From Dermatemys mawii (Eukaryota; Chordata; Testudines; Dermatemydidae), in NCBI GenBank assembly GCA_007922305.1, contig ML677334.1, positions 18,894,291 through 18,958,290 on the forward strand: DNA of 64,000 nucleotides. Direction: 5' to 3'. Under the pieces are notes generated by a model, which was not told where the DNA came from, searched no databases, and was given only the letters and a program-made list of their open reading frames with translations. Positions 1-11,073 of this stretch are shown in pieces. Made by a program: the position numbers and the translations under genes. The first letter of the stretch is position 1; every line of letters starts with the position of its first letter.

Positions 1-226
1 CATTCTACACATTCTCTTTTAAGCATTTCTCCTTACAGGGACACCTCATTTTCTTAAATGTAGTAGTCTTAGTATATGTACAACATACCTCAAGTGGCAG
101 GTGACTAGGATAAGTGGGACAATAAAACCTTCCTTACAGTTTTAAGATGATAACGACTTTAAGATTCTACAGACATTTAGCTTTAAACAATTCATTGGGC
201 TTTTTTCTTTTCCCTTCTCATTGCAG

Positions 227-331
227 TAACATTCGTTGTTTCAAGATTGACCAACCCTCAGCTGGTGATGCTTCAGGAGCCCCGGCAGTGTGGAGTCATG
301 GTTATACCGAAGCTTCGGGAGTTAAGAACAA
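227..331 (+). CDS. PHLPP1: PHLPP1 internal coding exon (first of four in the window)
   Basis: This 105-nt exon lies between a polypyrimidine tract ending in ttgcag and the donor gtaagt. Its translation includes CFKIDQPSAGDASGAPAVW and ends in GVKNK, with the final lysine codon split (AA here, A in the next exon). The segment belongs to the early part of the PP2C-like phosphatase domain of PHLPP proteins, after the leucine-rich repeats encoded upstream of the window. From family knowledge, PHLPP phosphatases dephosphorylate the hydrophobic motif of Akt (the site equivalent to Ser473) and also act on PKC. PHLPP1 is chosen over PHLPP2 from the later exons. The gene is cut by the window edge, so the PH domain and repeats cannot be judged. 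Confidence 0.9.
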
Positions 332-1976
332 GTAAGTCCTGGTTTGGTGTCAGCACACAGTTGCTGTGCTGTTCCAACACTTCTGTGTTTAAAGAACAAA
401 ACAAAACAAAAAAAAAACCTATAAAGAAACTCTTTTCATATGAGAAAGTTAGTTGGGAACATTTGTCTCACAAAAGCAGAGGCCATGGCATGACTTATAT
501 CTGTAAACTAGGCCCCTGCTTGGCTCTCATATTTCTTCTTTGTTAAAGGAGTTGCTAAGATACAAGTGTAACTGCTGCATTTTGTCTATATAAGACTACA
601 GTATTTGCACAAGACCCAAGTGCTTAAATGTATCTCTGCTCCTTGAAAAGCCCCTCCTATCTTTTGCTGAAGCATATGTCCCAAGCTGCTGGAAGAGGAG
701 TGACTTAAACTGTGCATATTCCTACGCTACTGACTGGTCCCTTTTAATGGCTAAAGCAGCCCTTGACAAATGACATCTCAGGGGTCTGACATATTGATTG
801 CTTAGGATTAACCCTAGCCCTAAACCTGGTTATATGATGCCAGCTCACTTTAATGGTCCACGAATAACTTCTAAAAATCTTTTTGCACTTCCAGTTGAGG
901 TTTTCAAACACTTGAGTCAAGTGCCAACAAGCTTATACTCCACATTCTATTAAACTTAAATGATTATCACGTAGAGTAACAAAGACAACTTTAAGGGGCT
1001 AGAGGGGGAAGGGCAATTTAAACTATGGGGTTCTGTTTCCATCCCCCTCCACCCATTTACTCAATACAGCATGTGAAACAAGGTGTTGAAAAGAAAAACA
1101 GAACAGTAGAGGTACCAAGCTTGTTTGAGTTGACCAGTTCACCAAGGCTTGGCTGTGGTAGTGGTGCTGTGCACCAGGGTTGCTCAAATAGTGAATTGCT
1201 GACCTCTACATATGTGCTTGTTTTTAACACTACACCAGTTAGAAGCAAGAGTCAGAGAGCACAAAACAATCCATGGGATTGTTCATACCAGGTCCTGAGG
1301 GGTCGGAAGGTTTCCTCCTTAGCACTGATAGCTTAGTGAAAATAGAGTTGTAAACCTACTTTTCTTTGAATTTGTAGATTGATTATTACTGTCTGACGGC
1401 TATCAGTGGGCATGCATCCGCATCATAAAACCCATGTCACAGCTTATCTCATGGCAGTCTCAACAGTGGGGCCAAGATCTTGTATGGTGTGAACTACTCT
1501 TACTCTTAAAGGCACTTATTTACGTACTTTGATGAAGTGTGTTCAAGGGGCCAGTACGGAGAAGCTTGCTTTACGGCTTCCTGTGCTCACTTTTCATGGG
1601 TAAACTGAAGAATAAACAGTGCAGTAGCTTTCTCTGTTTTTACTACTAATTTTTTTTAAATCACAAAAATAGTCTGACTTCACATGCCAGAAAAGTTGAA
1701 AAATTATTAGGGGTCTCTGTTTCAACTTCTTTCTTGCTCTCGCTTTACCATGGAATTGAACAGTATCATAAATGTTACTTATGTTGTTAACTACCAGGAT
1801 TTGAAGTGAAACTTCATACCTCAAGAAAAGTTTGTGACGCTTATTATAATCTGATCTGCCTTCAAGCTGCACGTCTTGGTCAGAACAGTGAAAAAAAGAA
1901 TTGAGGAATGTTAAAATGCTCTTCTGGTACAAATGCTTATTTATCAAAACCTATTTCTGGTTTTCCCTTTCTTTAG
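332..1976 (+). other. PHLPP1 intron, no recognised element
   Basis: This is intronic sequence between two supported exons. It has a canonical gtaagt donor at the left and a pyrimidine-rich tract ending in tttag at the right. Short open frames here show no protein-like composition. I recognise no repeat family in it. Confidence 0.6.
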
Positions 1977-2171
1977 ACTGTGCGTGGCGGCTCTTTCAGC
2001 CAATAATTTCTGTGACAACAGGGAGGCACTGTACGGAGTCTTTGATGGTGATCGCAACGTGGAAGTGCCCTACCTTCTGCAGTGTACAATGAGTGATATC
2101 TTGGCAGAAGAACTGCAAAAAACGAAGAGTGAAGAGGAATACATGATCAACACTTTCATCGTTATGCAGAG
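1977..2171 (+). CDS. PHLPP1: PHLPP1 coding exon with the PP2C DG metal-site motif
   Basis: This 195-nt exon follows the acceptor ctttag. It encodes a stretch with NNFCDNREALYGVFDGDRNV and then YLLQCTMSDILAEELQ. FDGDRN occupies the place of the FDGHGG motif of classical PP2C enzymes; the aspartate and glycine of DG contribute to metal binding in that fold. The PHLPP family characteristically lacks the HGG part. The reading frame is continuous with the preceding exon (split AA|A lysine) and the following one (AG|G arginine, giving MQRKLGT). The donor is GTTAAC after CAGAG, a weak match to the consensus, but frame and homology both require this junction. Confidence 0.95.
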
Positions 2172-2640
2172 GTTAACCCCAGATCTTTAATATTTGTCAT
2201 CTTCCTCCATATGCTGATCAGTCAGTGTACTTGCTTCCATCCCAGAGATGTTTTTTTCCACTGTTTTCTAAATGATTTTGTTTGCTAGCTCATTACTGCA
2301 CATTCTAATTGCTTGTTTTTTTTAATTGTAATCTATTGTCGCACACACGTTCTAAAATGTTCATGACCGAGGAATGGATAGTTTAGTCTCTTTTCTGAGA
2401 TGTGCTTAATTTATTTAAAAGTCTCACTGTGCAGAATTGCTAACATTTAAGGTAGTGATGTGACTTTGGTTTCTTGAGACTGATCATCTTTAAACATCCC
2501 CCACCCCCAACTTGCTAAGCCCAGCATGTTTCAGCCTGTCCCTCTGCACCAGTTCAGATGACCATAAATATCAGAACTGTTGCTGAGGATTCTTAGTATT
2601 TAACTGCATATTTTCAACCCTAAAATTGAATTCTTCAAGC
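2172..2640 (+). other. PHLPP1 intron segment, no recognised element
   Basis: AT-rich intronic sequence with no repeat or conserved frame that I can support. Confidence 0.5.
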
Positions 2641-2776
2641 CAGGCATAAATCGATCCCCGATCAAGCGATCATTACCCGCTGATTTGGCAGGTAGTATAG
2701 ACGTGGCCTTAAAGTGCCACTGGACTCATTGTTTTTGTGGATACAGACTAACATGGCTACCCCTCTGATACTAGGT
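2641..2776 (+). repeat. DNA-transposon end abutting a Penelope-type 3' tail
   Basis: The left half (about 2641-2712) ends in gtagtatagacgtggcc, a degraded form of the end shared by several short elements in this window (compare 53640-54024 and 61360-61502). The right half (about 2706-2776) has aaggtgccac-like sequence followed by gatacagactaacatggcta. That is the terminal part of the Penelope-like element seen complete at 14940-14990. Both pieces are fragments, and their boundary is uncertain by several bases. Confidence 0.55.
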
Positions 2777-2996
2777 GTGTTTGGTTATTTGAAAACCAGT
2801 ATTTGCTGATCTTGACAGTATGAGACACGCTGTCTTGGGAAATAGAAGTGAATGAAGAGGGTCAGACAAAAGGGAAGGAAGAGATGGGGAGAGCAAAGGA
2901 GAAGACATGTAGATAGGCTCGACTACATGGCCTCACAGTGTGGAGTATGGAGGTGTGAATTGCTAAAGGACTGTGTTAACATGAACTAGGCCCCTT

Positions 2997-3115
2997 CTAG
3001 TTTGTGGTAGCAGGGTCTACATGGGGCAGTTACAGTGCAACACTTTAGTGCATGCTATGCACCCTATAGTCCACACTGCAGGGCCGTGGATTCCTGTCTG
3101 AGGGCTTGTTTACAC
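2997..3115. repeat. Fragment of a short DNA transposon (gggcttgtntacac end)
   Basis: The segment ends in gagggcttgtttacacc. Its interior (agcagggtctacatgg, then cacttta, then tgcatgctatgcaccc) resembles the element at 16345-16590, so it is probably a truncated copy of that family. The opposite terminal repeat is not convincing. Confidence 0.35.
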
Positions 3116-4496
3116 CATATTTGTCAGTCGCTTCCTGAAAAGATCCAATATCTACATCAGGAAGTAGGAGCAATAGGATCAAACTGAATCAACTGAACAC
3201 AAGAAAAAAAGGGGGACTGTGCCCTTTGCTTCTGTAATATTGCTGCCCCCCATTTTTATCATTGCTTGGAACATTGCTGCACTCTGACAGGTGTTGCAAG
3301 TGAATCCTGCAGTATGATTAGAATCCTAGGTATGAGGCAGAGAAAGTACCTAATAGGTGGTCTTGCCCCCATCCCTTTGGTATAGTTTCAAGGAAATTTA
3401 GTTTTTTTGCAAAAAGGTATTTCTTTACATGTGTCTCAAAGAACAGGCTAATCAACATTTCATAGAACCCAGAAATAGTATTGATTCTAGTTGAACATAT
3501 CCATTTATTGAGGATTAGTACAATATTTCTGTTTCTCAAACATTCCTGAGGTAAAAAAAAAAATGCTTACCTACATCAGATATTGGAAAACTGAACTTGA
3601 ATATTATCACCTCAGGGTTCTATATCAAAGTTGTGATCTTTGTTAAAACAAGAGGTAAGAAATCTTGGAACGTTCTGTAATTTAGTTGTTCCGTTACTGG
3701 AAAGACAGTTGAATAGGGTTAAAGGCTCATGCAGAAGAGAGATGGAAAAATTGTTAAACACAATCAGAAATTTAATTGTGAAATGCCATAAAAAGTTGAT
3801 CAGTTTTAATATGAGCAAGACAATACTTTGTATGCTTGAGACAGGTTTTATCATTCAGCTTTAGCCAAGGCCTTCTAAAATGACAAGGTAAAAATATTCT
3901 TCATATGTGCCTGATAAGGTATTACTTCTGGTGTGCTAAGAAGTTTGTGAATTAGTGATTTTGAGTCCAATTACAACTGGAAAGTGGTGTGTGTTGGTTT
4001 TTTTTAATTGTGATAACTGCAAGTGTTCTAGTTTGTTCAGGTTAGATCCTTTACAGTGGAGTTTTAGGAGTCTGAAAATGCAAAAAAACAACGGTTAAAT
4101 ACTTAAAACTGTGTGGCAATAAGCAGTAAAACATTGATTCCAACTCTTTAAAAAATACATTGCAGTTTTGGAAACAAAAGCTTCATGTTCATAAATGATT
4201 ATATTTTTAGATTCTACCTCTAGTTTTTCAATATCTTCCTAATCCTTAAATTTTCTAAAGGTTTGCTAATGGGGATGCATAAGATAAAATACTCTGTCTT
4301 GGTAATGGGATGACGAGAGCAGTGGCACTGGGATTGTGAGGGGTTTTTAAACTGAGAATGGCTCCAACTGAGGATGTACATCTCTTTTCTTATAATATGC
4401 TGTCCATGAGTTGCACATAATTTCCTCACTACTTTGCTGTAAAGCTTCATAAACTGAACTGAAGCTCCTGTTCTTGCCCAGTGAACCTTGAGAGCA
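3116..4496 (+). other. PHLPP1 intron segment, no recognised element
   Basis: Mostly AT-rich intronic sequence. Open frames of 70-80 codons on both strands have no recognisable domain and are treated as chance. No repeat family was recognised. Confidence 0.5.
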
Positions 4497-4583
4497 CTGC
4501 ATGCATCCGACGAAGTGGGTATTAGCCCATGAAAGCTTATGCTCTAATACTTTAGTTAGTCCTGTGGCACCTTAAAGACTTTT
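4497..4583 (+). repeat. Penelope-like 3' end fragment with hammerhead-like core
   Basis: A degraded single copy of the sequence that terminates the Penelope-like element at 13.5-15.0 kb. It reads catccgacgaagtgggt, then a short hairpin closed by agccca, then gaaagcttatgctc, then a variant of the agtcctgtggcacctt tail. The blocks match the order of a hammerhead ribozyme core, with mutations in the CUGAUGA box here. It sits just upstream of the acceptor of the PHLPP1 exon at 4697. Confidence 0.6.
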
Positions 4584-4696
4584 TGTGTCCTGTGATTGGG
4601 ATTGCTGGCGTGTGCTCCCCTGCTCCTCTCTTTAATCTGACCTTATAATGCAAATTTTCCTGTTGATCAGCAAGTATCGCTTTATTTACATTCCAG

Positions 4697-4925
4697 GAAA
4701 CTTGGAACTGCTGGACAAAAACTTGGAGGCTCTGCTGTCCTTTGCCATGTAAAACACGATCCCATGGACCCAGGTGGTTGCTTCACATTAACCTCAGCAA
4801 ATGTGGGGAAGTGCCAGACTGTTCTCTGTAGGAATGGAAAACCTTTGCCTTTGTCCAGGTCTTATGTGATGAGTTGTGAAGAAGAGCTTAAGAGGATTAA
4901 ACAGCACAAGGCCATTATTACAGAG
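4697..4925 (+). CDS. PHLPP1: PHLPP1 coding exon, mid phosphatase domain
   Basis: This 229-nt exon begins after ttccag and ends before gtaaga. It encodes KLGTAGQKLGGSAVLCHVKH, then a stretch including LTSANVGKCQTVLCRNGKPL, and closes with HKAIITE, all diagnostic of PHLPP phosphatase domains. The variant SRSYVMSCEEELKRIKQHK matches PHLPP1 better than PHLPP2 as I remember the two. The exon ends on a complete codon and the next opens with DGKVNG, giving the family sequence ITEDGKVNGV across the junction. In PP2C-like enzymes this region forms core beta strands around the active site. Confidence 0.95.
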
Positions 4926-7029
4926 GTAAGAAAACTGGTGCTGGTGGAGGGAATGTTACAATCTGCAACTTCCTCTAGAGACTGTTCTGACCAACACACC
5001 AAACATAGTTCCTTATCATATAAATAATAAAGATGGGTGCGGCTGTGCTGGAATTTCATCTTCCCCTTCCAGTACGTTTTGTGCCACATGATTCAGTTGC
5101 TGTTGCTCTGCAGAGATACTCAGCCACAAGGGGCTGAGCACAGTGGTCTTCAGCAGGGGAAGATGAGGAAACCAGCCTTCATCTGGAAGAGGAATTGCTG
5201 GGCTAGAGTAGGAATGAAGAGCAAATCCACTTTGTGTAGGGTGGGAGCGTGAAGTCTTTTCTTCCATAACAGACTTTCTCTGCTCCTTGCTGCTATCTGA
5301 CCAGTCAGGATGCTGACAAGACAACCGGCTCATTTTTCTGTCTCGCCACAGAATGTGTAGTGCCAGCTATGGGCGTGTGCTCTGGCAGACAGCTCAGTAG
5401 TAGAGAGACTGCTGCTTCTGCACAGGGAATCCATTCTGTGCACACCCACAGATTGGCGGTTGAGTGAGCTGCTGAAAGAGTAGAGAACCAGCCTCCTCCC
5501 TTGGAAGATACAGACCCAGAGGGCAGATAGTTGATATAGAACGTACATGTGGGGAACTGGTTGAAAGCAGAGAGAGAGAGAAGCCTGTCCTTTTTCTTTT
5601 TGGTCTGCTAGATCCCTACATAAGGATTTGATGCTCAGCCTACTGCTGTACATGCACAGATACGTTAAATCTGACAAGCAAAGGCAGTGGGGGATTAGAA
5701 TCTAAAATGTGACATGCTTGAAGCGAGACACTCCATCAAGTACTGTAGATAACCAGGGAGCTGTCAGTGTGTCCCTTTTGTAAAGGAGAAGTTAATTCTT
5801 GCTTTAAATCTTAAAATGACTCCTCAATTTCACACACTTGGTTGGCTTATCAGTTCTGTCAGGCTTATTTATAATATAGGAACCCTACTAGGCCAACAAG
5901 TTTTTCTGTTCTGAGGTACTTCAAAGGCCTACCCCTTTCTAGTCTTCATTCACTTTCCTTTGGTTATTTGTTCTGTAGTGGCCATTGCTGGCATCAGTTG
6001 GACCAAATGATTATAAATCATTGCCTTCGTGGTTCTCTAAATTAGCAGGGTTGCTGTTACCCCGACAAGGCTGGCAGGTAACCAAACACAACACCACTTG
6101 AGATGCTTGCTCTCCTTACCCTGCCAGCGCAGACTCTAACCAAGCCAAAATCTTGGGATATGAATATACATGGGATTGATTTCTTAAATACACATTTTTA
6201 ATGGTGTTTTCCTGCTCAGATATTCCTCCTCCTCCCCTTGGGAAATGTCGTATCTAAGAGGAAGTGTAGTAAGTAATCGGGCCATGTAAAACATTTCACT
6301 ACAGCTCAGCTGATTAGAGAAAACAGACTTGCACTTGGCTATATTTGACGTGCATGCTTAATTTAAAGAATATTTTAAAATTTTACTATTTGTAGGACTG
6401 AGCTGAGATGAATCATGCACGGCTGCAGGAGAGATGCCATAATCGTGATCCAATAGCTATTGTTCAATATGGACTTGTGGGGGTGGGGCGGGTCATACAC
6501 AAGATAAAATACCTTAAGTTCGGGGGAAAGATCTGACTGGCTAACAAGACAGTAGCTGCATGAGCCATTAGCCAGCACAGTGATTCCCCCCACACACACC
6601 CTTATGCACAGTGTGTGCCATTCGCAGGAGTTTAGGGGATGGCAGGGTGGTAAAAGAACTGATTTCCCCTGGGCCCCAAGCTTGAGAGGACCTCCAGAGG
6701 AGGTTTTGCAACCCCATGTGCGCCCCTCAGGTTTGGTCCCACAGCTGCTCTCAACACAGAGGGACCATGGGGTGAGTGGTATTGCTACCCCACAAACCAG
6801 GTCACAGTGCCTGGAGTGGGGAGCCAGGCCCAGCCTTGTGGGGACAGGAGCCAAGCGGCTGCTGCGGATTGTGGTTGTGCATGACAGGGAAATGTTTCTA
6901 GGGGAGGGGCATTAAGTTGTTGCCCAGTCACATGTGGTCAATCATATGTTGTCAAGAAGCCTCTTGGGAACTAGAGACAGACCTGTGTGTATATGACACC
7001 GTAACTGTAATTTATATTAGGTCCATTGA
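4926..7029 (+). other. PHLPP1 intron segment, no recognised element
   Basis: Intronic sequence about 2.1 kb long. A GC-richer stretch at about 6580-6900 is open in more than one frame on both strands but has no domain-like sequence. I recognise no repeat here. Confidence 0.45.
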
Positions 7030-7150
7030 GACAGCATGGTGTAGTGAGCTAAGCATGAGACTGGGAGCCATGAACTTGAGTCCTAATCCTTGTGCTTGCA
7101 CTGACTCTGCATGGCCTTTTGCAAGACACTTCAGAGAGTCTAAGGCCGAA
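7030..7150 (+). repeat. MIR-type SINE
   Basis: The order agacagcatggtgtagtgag, ctaagcatgagactgggag, ccttgtgcttgcactgac, tttgcaagacacttc follows the conserved core of mammalian-wide interspersed repeats, an old amniote tRNA-derived SINE. The 3' end abuts the CR1 copy. The copy is strongly diverged, and no target duplication was identified. Confidence 0.6.
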
Positions 7151-8915
7151 GGGATCACTGTGATGTAATCTCTCCTCCTGTATAATTCAGGCCATAGAAC
7201 TTCCCCAAAATAATTCCTAGAGTATATTTAGAAAAACATCCAATCTTGATTAAAACTTGTCAGGGATGGAGAATCCACCACGACATTTGGTAAATTGTTC
7301 CAATGGTTATTTACCCTTACTGTCAAAATTTTACACCTTATTTCCAGTCTGAATTTCCCGAGCTCAACTTCCAGCCATTGGATTGTGTTTTAACTTTCTC
7401 GTCTAGTTTGAAGAGTCCATTGTTAAATATTTGTTCTCCCTGTGGATCCTTACAAATGAATATCACCCTTAAGTCATCCCTCAACTTTCTCTTTGAGTCT
7501 GTGTCTGTTTAGCTTAACAAAGACCTCAGTCACTGTAAGGCATGTTGTCTAGTGCTTTAATCGTTCTCATGGCTCTTCTTTGAACCCTCGCCAGTTTCAG
7601 TAGCCTTCTTCAATTGCAGGGACCCAAACGGGACACTGTATTCCAGCAATGGTCGCACAAGTGCCAAATATTAGAGGAAAAATTACCCCTTTGCTCCTAC
7701 TCAAGATTCCCCTGGTTCTTGATCCTGGGATTGCATTAGCTCTTTTGGCCACAGCTTCACATTGGGAGGTCATGGTCAACTGATTATCTACCATGACCCC
7801 AAATCTTTTTCATAGTCATTGCTTTCCAAGATAGAATCCCCCATTATGTAAATATGGCCTACACCAGTGGTGCCCAATATGTTCGCCACTAGCCACATGT
7901 GGCTAATAAGCTGTTGAATTGTGGCTAAGCCACATTATAAAAAAGCCACATGCATTAACGTGGCTTTTTTTATAATAGGGCTAATGAGAAAAATTCAAAA
8001 CCACAAGTGTGGCTAGCATTGAATTTCTATTGGACACTGCTGGCCTACACTCTTTGTTCCTAGGTGTATACATTTACATATAGCTGTATTAAAATGTATA
8101 TTGTTTGCTTATGCCCAGTTCATGAACCAATCCAGATCTCTCTGAATCAATGACTTGTGTTCATTATTTACCACTTCCCCCTCTCCCCGATTTCTGTGTC
8201 ATCCACAGACTTTCAGTAATGATTTTGTTTTCTTCCAGGTAATTGATAAAAATGTTAAATAGCATAATGCCAAGAACCAATCCCTACGGGACCCCACTGG
8301 AAACACACCCATGTGATGATGATTCCCCATTTTCAGTTACATTTTGAGACCAATCATCTAGCCAGTTTTTAATCGATTTAATGTGTGGCATGTTCATGTT
8401 ACGTTCTTGTTTTTTTAATCAGAATGTGGTGCAGTACCATGACACAGACTTCACAGAAGTCTAGGGACATTGTCAACACTATTACCATATCGCCCAAACT
8501 TATAATTTCCTTAAAAAACAAAAGAGAGAGAGAGAGCAGATTAATTTGATAGGATCTATTTTCCATCTTAATTTGCATTTTTTACACTACTTTCCTTTAA
8601 TTCTTTATTAATAGAGTCCTATATCAGCCACTCCATTATCTTGCCCAGGATTCATGTCAGACTGGCAGGCCTATAGTTGTCATGGTCATCCTGTTTACCC
8701 TTTTAAAATTGGCACTTAATTAGCTTTCTTCCAGTCATCTGGAACTTCCCTAGTTCTCCAAGGTTTATGGAAAATCCACATTAACAGTCCAATGAGCTTG
8801 CTGATTTTAAAATGTCTAGCTTCATTAGCTTCTGCTCAACATCCTCCAGAGCCACCAGTAAAATGGAAAGAGCGTTATCACCATGTGATGAGGCTACATC
8901 TGTTTTTCTCCAAAA
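7150..8915 (-). repeat. CR1 LINE, 3' part, reverse orientation, in PHLPP1 intron
   Basis: The sequence, read on the - strand, is a long CR1 retrotransposon 3' portion. On the + strand it shows the familiar reversed CR1 landmarks in order: cctcctgtataattcaggcc, aaacatccaatcttgat, ggagaatccaccacgac, attgttccaatggttat, gaccccaaatctttttcata, gatccagatctctctgaatc, ctacgggaccccactggaa, ccattatcttgcccagg. It is broken by a 178-bp hAT element at 7865-8042. The reading frame is destroyed. CR1 is the dominant LINE of turtles, crocodilians and birds. Confidence 0.9.
7865..8042. mobile_element. Short hAT-type element inserted in CR1, perfect 8-bp target duplication
   Basis: The element is 178 bp with terminal inverted repeats CAGTGGTGCCCAAT at the left and, read inward from the right, CAGCAGTGTCCAAT. 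The flanks carry the identical 8-bp duplication gcctacac at 7857-7864 and 8043-8050. It splits the CR1 phrase that otherwise reads tatggcctacactctttg. An 8-bp duplication with CAG-type ends is the hallmark of hAT transposons. There is no coding capacity, so it moved with borrowed transposase. The interior repeats cacatgtggcta and tagccacat in opposite orientations. Confidence 0.88.
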
Positions 8916-9098
8916 AAAAAAAAACAAAAAAACTTCACCACTCTGGCTCCTTATCTTTAAGATGGATGGGATGTTTAGCTGCCACACAAGATGTTGTGAA
9001 GATGGACATTTCTAAAATGCTTGTAAGATGGAAGTGCGAGGCCTTTTTGTCTTTGTATATGCTCATCCTTGTGCCCTTTATTTATTTTTAAATTTCAG

Positions 9099-10208
9099 GA
9101 TGGTAAAGTAAACGGCGTGACAGATTCCACAAGGATCTTAGGATACACCTTCCTTCACCCAAGTGTTGTGCCCCGCCCTCATGTCCAGTCCCTGACTTTG
9201 ACTCCACAGGACGAGTTCTTCATTCTGGGTAGCAAGGGATTGTGGGACAGCCTCTCCATCGAGGAGGCCGTGGAAGCGGTCAGAAATGTGCCTGAACCAC
9301 TGGCAGCTGCGAAGAAGCTTTGCACTTTGGCCCAGAGCTACGGCTACAATGACAGCCTCAGCGCAGTGGTGGTTCAGCTCAATGTGACGGAGGACAGCTT
9401 TTGCTGCTGTGAGCTTAATGGAGTCCCGCCTCCCAGCCCAGGCATCTTCCCCCAGTCAGTCAACGTAGTCATTAAAGACAGACCTACGGATGCTTTGGGA
9501 ATGCCATCTTCCAGCAGCGGTATGGCCTCTGAGATTAGCAGCGAGATCTCCACCTCTGAAATGAGCAGCGAGGTGGGGTCCACTGCCTCTGATGAGCCCC
9601 CTCAAGTAGCCATGAATGAGAACAGCCCAGCATATCCCAACGAACAGCGCTGCATGCTTCACCCAGTCTGCCTGTCCAATTCTTTCCAAAGGCAGTTGTC
9701 CAGCGCCACCTTCTCCAGCGCCTTCTCTGACAATGGCCTTGACAGCGATGACGAGGAGCCAATTGAGGGTGTCTTTACCAATGGCAGCCAGGTGGAAGTG
9801 GAGGTGGACATCCACTGTGGCCGAGCAAAGGAGAAGCAGCTGCTCCAAGTGCCTGTGGAAGCCAGCGACGAAGGCATCGTCATTAGTGCGAATGAGGATG
9901 AAACGGGCCTTTCCAGGAAAGCAGATTACTCCAGCACTGGTACAATTGGGCGCCGACGGGGCAATGGTTCTGTGGCTCCTCAGGAAAGGAGCCATAACTT
10001 GATTGAAGTAGCAACTGATGCACCTCTCAGAAAAACTGGGGGCTACTTTGCAGCCCCAGCCCAGCCAGATCCAGATGACCAATTCATCATCCCACCAGAG
10101 CTTGAAGAGGAGGTCAAAGAGATTATGAAACAGCACCAGGAACAACAGCAGCAGCAGCGGCAGTATCAGATGGATCAGCTGCCAGACTATTATGATACAC
10201 CCCTATAA
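9099..10208 (+). CDS. PHLPP1: PHLPP1 terminal coding exon: end of phosphatase domain, C-terminal tail and PDZ ligand
   Basis: The acceptor aatttcag precedes 370 codons ending in TAA. The first part holds STRILGYTFLHPSVVPRPHV and ILGSKGLWDSLSIEEAVEAV. SKGLWD stands where classical PP2C enzymes have SDGLWD, a known PHLPP feature; PHLPP2 has NKALWE there as I recall, which supports PHLPP1. AAAKKLCTLAQSYGYNDS and SAVVVQLNVTED close the domain. The tail has a serine-rich stretch (MASEISSEISTSEMSSEVGS), the acidic LDSDDEEPIEGVF, EVATDAPLRK, QPDPDDQFIIPPELEEEVKE, a short polyglutamine run near 10135-10160, and the final DYYDTPL. From family knowledge DTPL is the class I PDZ ligand of PHLPP1 (PHLPP2 ends DTAL) and recruits scaffolds such as Scribble. 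Confidence 0.97.
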   Translation, partial: DGKVNGVTDSTRILGYTFLHPSVVPRPHVQSLTLTPQDEFFILGSKGLWDSLSIEEAVEAVRNVPEPLAAAKKLCTLAQSYGYNDSLSAVVVQLNVTEDSFCCCELNGVPPPSPGIFPQSVNVVIKDRPTDALGMPSSSSGMASEISSEISTSEMSSEVGSTASDEPPQVAMNENSPAYPNEQRCMLHPVCLSNSFQRQLSSATFSSAFSDNGLDSDDEEPIEGVFTNGSQVEVEVDIHCGRAKEKQLLQVPVEASDEGIVISANEDETGLSRKADYSSTGTIGRRRGNGSVAPQERSHNLIEVATDAPLRKTGGYFAAPAQPDPDDQFIIPPELEEEVKEIMKQHQEQQQQQRQYQMDQLPDYYDTPL

Positions 10209-10449
10209 CCCACTCTGCGTGCTGTTCAGAAATAAACTAACGAACAAGAAGACATGAGTGCAGCACCCAAATAGGGCTCACATTACAGCGGGGATTTTAC
10301 TACATTTTGTTTTCCTTACCCTGCCACTACAGATAACTGCAGCTTCTCTTTCTGTTTGTTAGTTTTAATATCCACTGACATTGTTCTAGAGATGATTTAT
10401 CAATAAGATTTAAACTAGTTAACTTCCCCTTAACATATCAAGTGTAAAA

Positions 10450-10455
10450 AATAAA
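10450..10455 (+). terminator. Candidate polyadenylation signal AATAAA
   Basis: AATAAA about 240 bases past the PHLPP1 stop codon, followed by T-rich sequence at 10488-10495. It could give a short 3' UTR. Confidence 0.4.
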
Positions 10456-11073
10456 AGGTTTAATATATTGCAGAGACATGATGTAATTTTTTTTAAATGG
10501 CTCACTTTTGTTTGTTTGGACAGCAGGGCAGTATGCCAGTGCTAAATGATTAAGTAATATTGTAATACTGTATTTCTTTGAGAAAGAGAGGCTTTTTTGG
10601 TCTTGAAAATGGTAGACATTTGTAGAATATGGAGACTAACTCCTAGGAGTTGCTTTACTCTTTCAGATGACTTAAGTCACTGAGATTCACTAATTTTCTC
10701 TGAGAGAACCGTTGATTGGGAAATTACTGTAAATAGGTCTGTGTTGTATAGTGATGCTTAAAATGTTTTGTAGTCTTGGCATAAGGACACAACCTGAACT
10801 GACTTTTGTTTTCTTGACTCTTTGGTTGTCATACTGAGTGGCTGTACAAGTTACCTACAAATTTAGGTGGTTCTTAAACCATAGAAAACAGCCTCTTTTT
10901 CTTCTGGTCTCTGTTTTTCTTCCTTTTACTTTTACAGGCACATTTTATTTTGTGTTCCTTATTGCTGCCACAACCAGCATGATTGTATAGAGCTCCTTTA
11001 CTGTAGATCATTTACATACCAAGAGTTATATTAAAGCAGAATGCACAAATGAACATGTCATAACTTTTGTTAT

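Noticed and set aside
6375..6915. Overlapping frames of 159 and 111 codons on opposite strands in a PHLPP1 intron
   Set aside because: No domain, no splice or promoter context. The stretch is GC-richer than its surroundings, which makes chance frames likely.
9456..10145. 229-codon - strand frame opposite the last PHLPP1 exon
   Set aside because: It is the antisense shadow of a strongly conserved coding exon, with no domain-like sequence of its own.
9069..10208. PHLPP2 as the identity of the + strand gene
   Set aside because: The neighbour MARVELD3-like gene first suggested PHLPP2, but SKGLWD and the DTPL end fit PHLPP1; PHLPP2 has NKALWE and DTAL as I recall.
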